Part shown: positions 5,165 through 5,626 of the stretch, one piece after another
How positions within the stretch are numbered: position 1 is the first letter of the stretch
Layout: the number at the start of each line of letters is the position of its first letter
From: Propionibacterium sp.
GTDB lineage: Bacteria; Actinomycetota; Actinomycetes; Propionibacteriales; Propionibacteriaceae
Assembly: GCA_012837465.1 (NCBI GenBank)
Contig: DURG01000191.1
Span: forward strand, 1 to 5,626
DNA: 5,626 nucleotides
Direction of reading: 5' to 3'
Notes under the pieces: model-generated
Told to the model about the DNA's origin: nothing
What the model saw: the letters and a program-made list of their open reading frames with translations, nothing else
The model's database searches: none
Program-made: the position numbers and the translations under genes

Positions 5165-5626
5165 TCAGCCGTCCTCCGAGCCACCCTCCATGTCACCCAT
5201 GGCACCGGGCGTCACCTCGGTGCCGTCCTCCAGGTGCTCATGGTAGGTGTCCTGCTCCTCGGTGAACTGCTTGACGGGCACCACCAGGTCGATGCTCTGC
5301 CCGTCGTCGAACTCGATGGTGCAGTTGAGTTCCTCGGAGCCGGCGGGCAGTTCGCGGGTGAGGTCCATCAACATGATGTGTGGGCCGCCGGGCGCGAGGT
5401 GCCAATGCTTGCCGGCGGGGACGGTGAAGCCGTCGGGCGCCTCCACCATGACCATCTTGCCCTCGTGCATCGTCATGGTGTGCAGTTCGGTGCGCGCGGC
5501 GACGTCGCCGCAATCGGCCTTGATCAGCTGGCGGTCCTCATCCGATGGGTTGGTGAGGTTGACGAACACCGCGGTCATGTCGGGGCGCTGGGCGCCGTCG
5601 GTCGTGCGGACCCAGGGGTCCGCCGC
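5165..5626 (-). CDS. PCuAC-type copper(I) chaperone (5' end cut by window edge)
   Basis: Extracytoplasmic Cu(I)-binding protein of the PCuAC (DUF461) family, which passes copper to cytochrome oxidase or related cuproenzymes. The visible 153 residues open with ADPWVRTT, the usual first strand (DPWVRAT in relatives), so the reading frame runs in from the right and the signal peptide or lipobox is outside the window; the Met encoded at 5576-5578 is internal. The copper ligands fit the H-x10-M-x21-H-x-M pattern: H49, M60, H83 and M85 in fragment numbering, the middle spacing being 22 here. APGGPHIMLMDL (about 78-89) is the diagnostic segment. Two cysteines (39 and 102) could form a disulfide. The C-terminal tail (about 125-153) is acidic, with His and Met residues (YHEH, GAMGDM), and may hold extra metal. 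It ends 78 nt upstream of the mannosyltransferase start on the same strand, with no functional link apparent. Confidence 0.9.
   Translation of the reverse strand, partial: AADPWVRTTDGAQRPDMTAVFVNLTNPSDEDRQLIKADCGDVAARTELHTMTMHEGKMVMVEAPDGFTVPAGKHWHLAPGGPHIMLMDLTRELPAGSEELNCTIEFDDGQSIDLVVPVKQFTEEQDTYHEHLEDGTEVTPGAMGDMEGGSEDG

Noticed and set aside
5165..5578. Copper chaperone starting at the Met encoded at 5576-5578
   Set aside because: The frame stays open to the right edge and encodes ADPWVRTT, the conserved first strand of the PCuAC domain, so that Met is internal.

Overview
This is a GC-rich window with strong G/C-ending codon use. All five genes lie on the minus strand, so transcription runs right to left. 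Gene content points to an actinobacterium: a MgtA-type GDP-mannose mannosyltransferase, a DEAD-box helicase with a long Arg/Asp-rich leader, and TsaE fused to a GNAT domain. A member of the Propionibacteriaceae or a close relative is my best guess. That is inference from protein character and the style of the repeats; no search was run.

Layout from right to left (the direction of transcription). 5626-5165: 3' part of a PCuAC-type periplasmic copper(I) chaperone; its start and signal peptide lie beyond the right edge. 5086-3950: GT4 alpha-mannosyltransferase of the MgtA family, with a GTG start placed so that its transcript could be leaderless. 3949-3742: intergenic region with a long-range inverted repeat (possible terminator of the mannosyltransferase) and a perfect 12-bp palindrome. 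3741-1630: DEAD-box RNA helicase of 703 aa, with an N-terminal extension built from RDDR-type repeats and a C-terminal RGG tail. 1629-1448: intergenic region packed with two oppositely oriented REP-like palindromic elements, plus a 23-bp tandem duplication that runs over the helicase stop codon. 1447-527: GNAT acetyltransferase domain fused to TsaE. 530 to the left edge: TsaB (partial), overlapping tsaE by 4 nt (ATGA).

How the genes work together: tsaE and tsaB are translationally coupled parts of the t6A37 tRNA modification pathway, with tsaD and possibly rimI expected just off the left edge. The helicase, mannosyltransferase and copper chaperone appear to be separate transcription units with unrelated jobs (RNA remodelling, envelope glycolipid synthesis, metal delivery to extracytoplasmic cuproenzymes).

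Most unusual feature: short REP-like repeats sit inside two protein-coding genes as well as between genes. A repeat core beginning CCTCGATAC and ending in ACTCGGG occurs in frame within tsaB (with an extra perfect-but-one 33-bp tandem duplication, adding roughly 27 residues in a surface-loop position) and in the linker of the helicase. Both copies have the same orientation and the same reading frame, giving related peptides (R-x-P-S ... V-S-R). I found no mobile element with a transposase, no CRISPR array, no RNA gene and no phage gene. Apart from the repeats, the window looks like ordinary chromosomal core.
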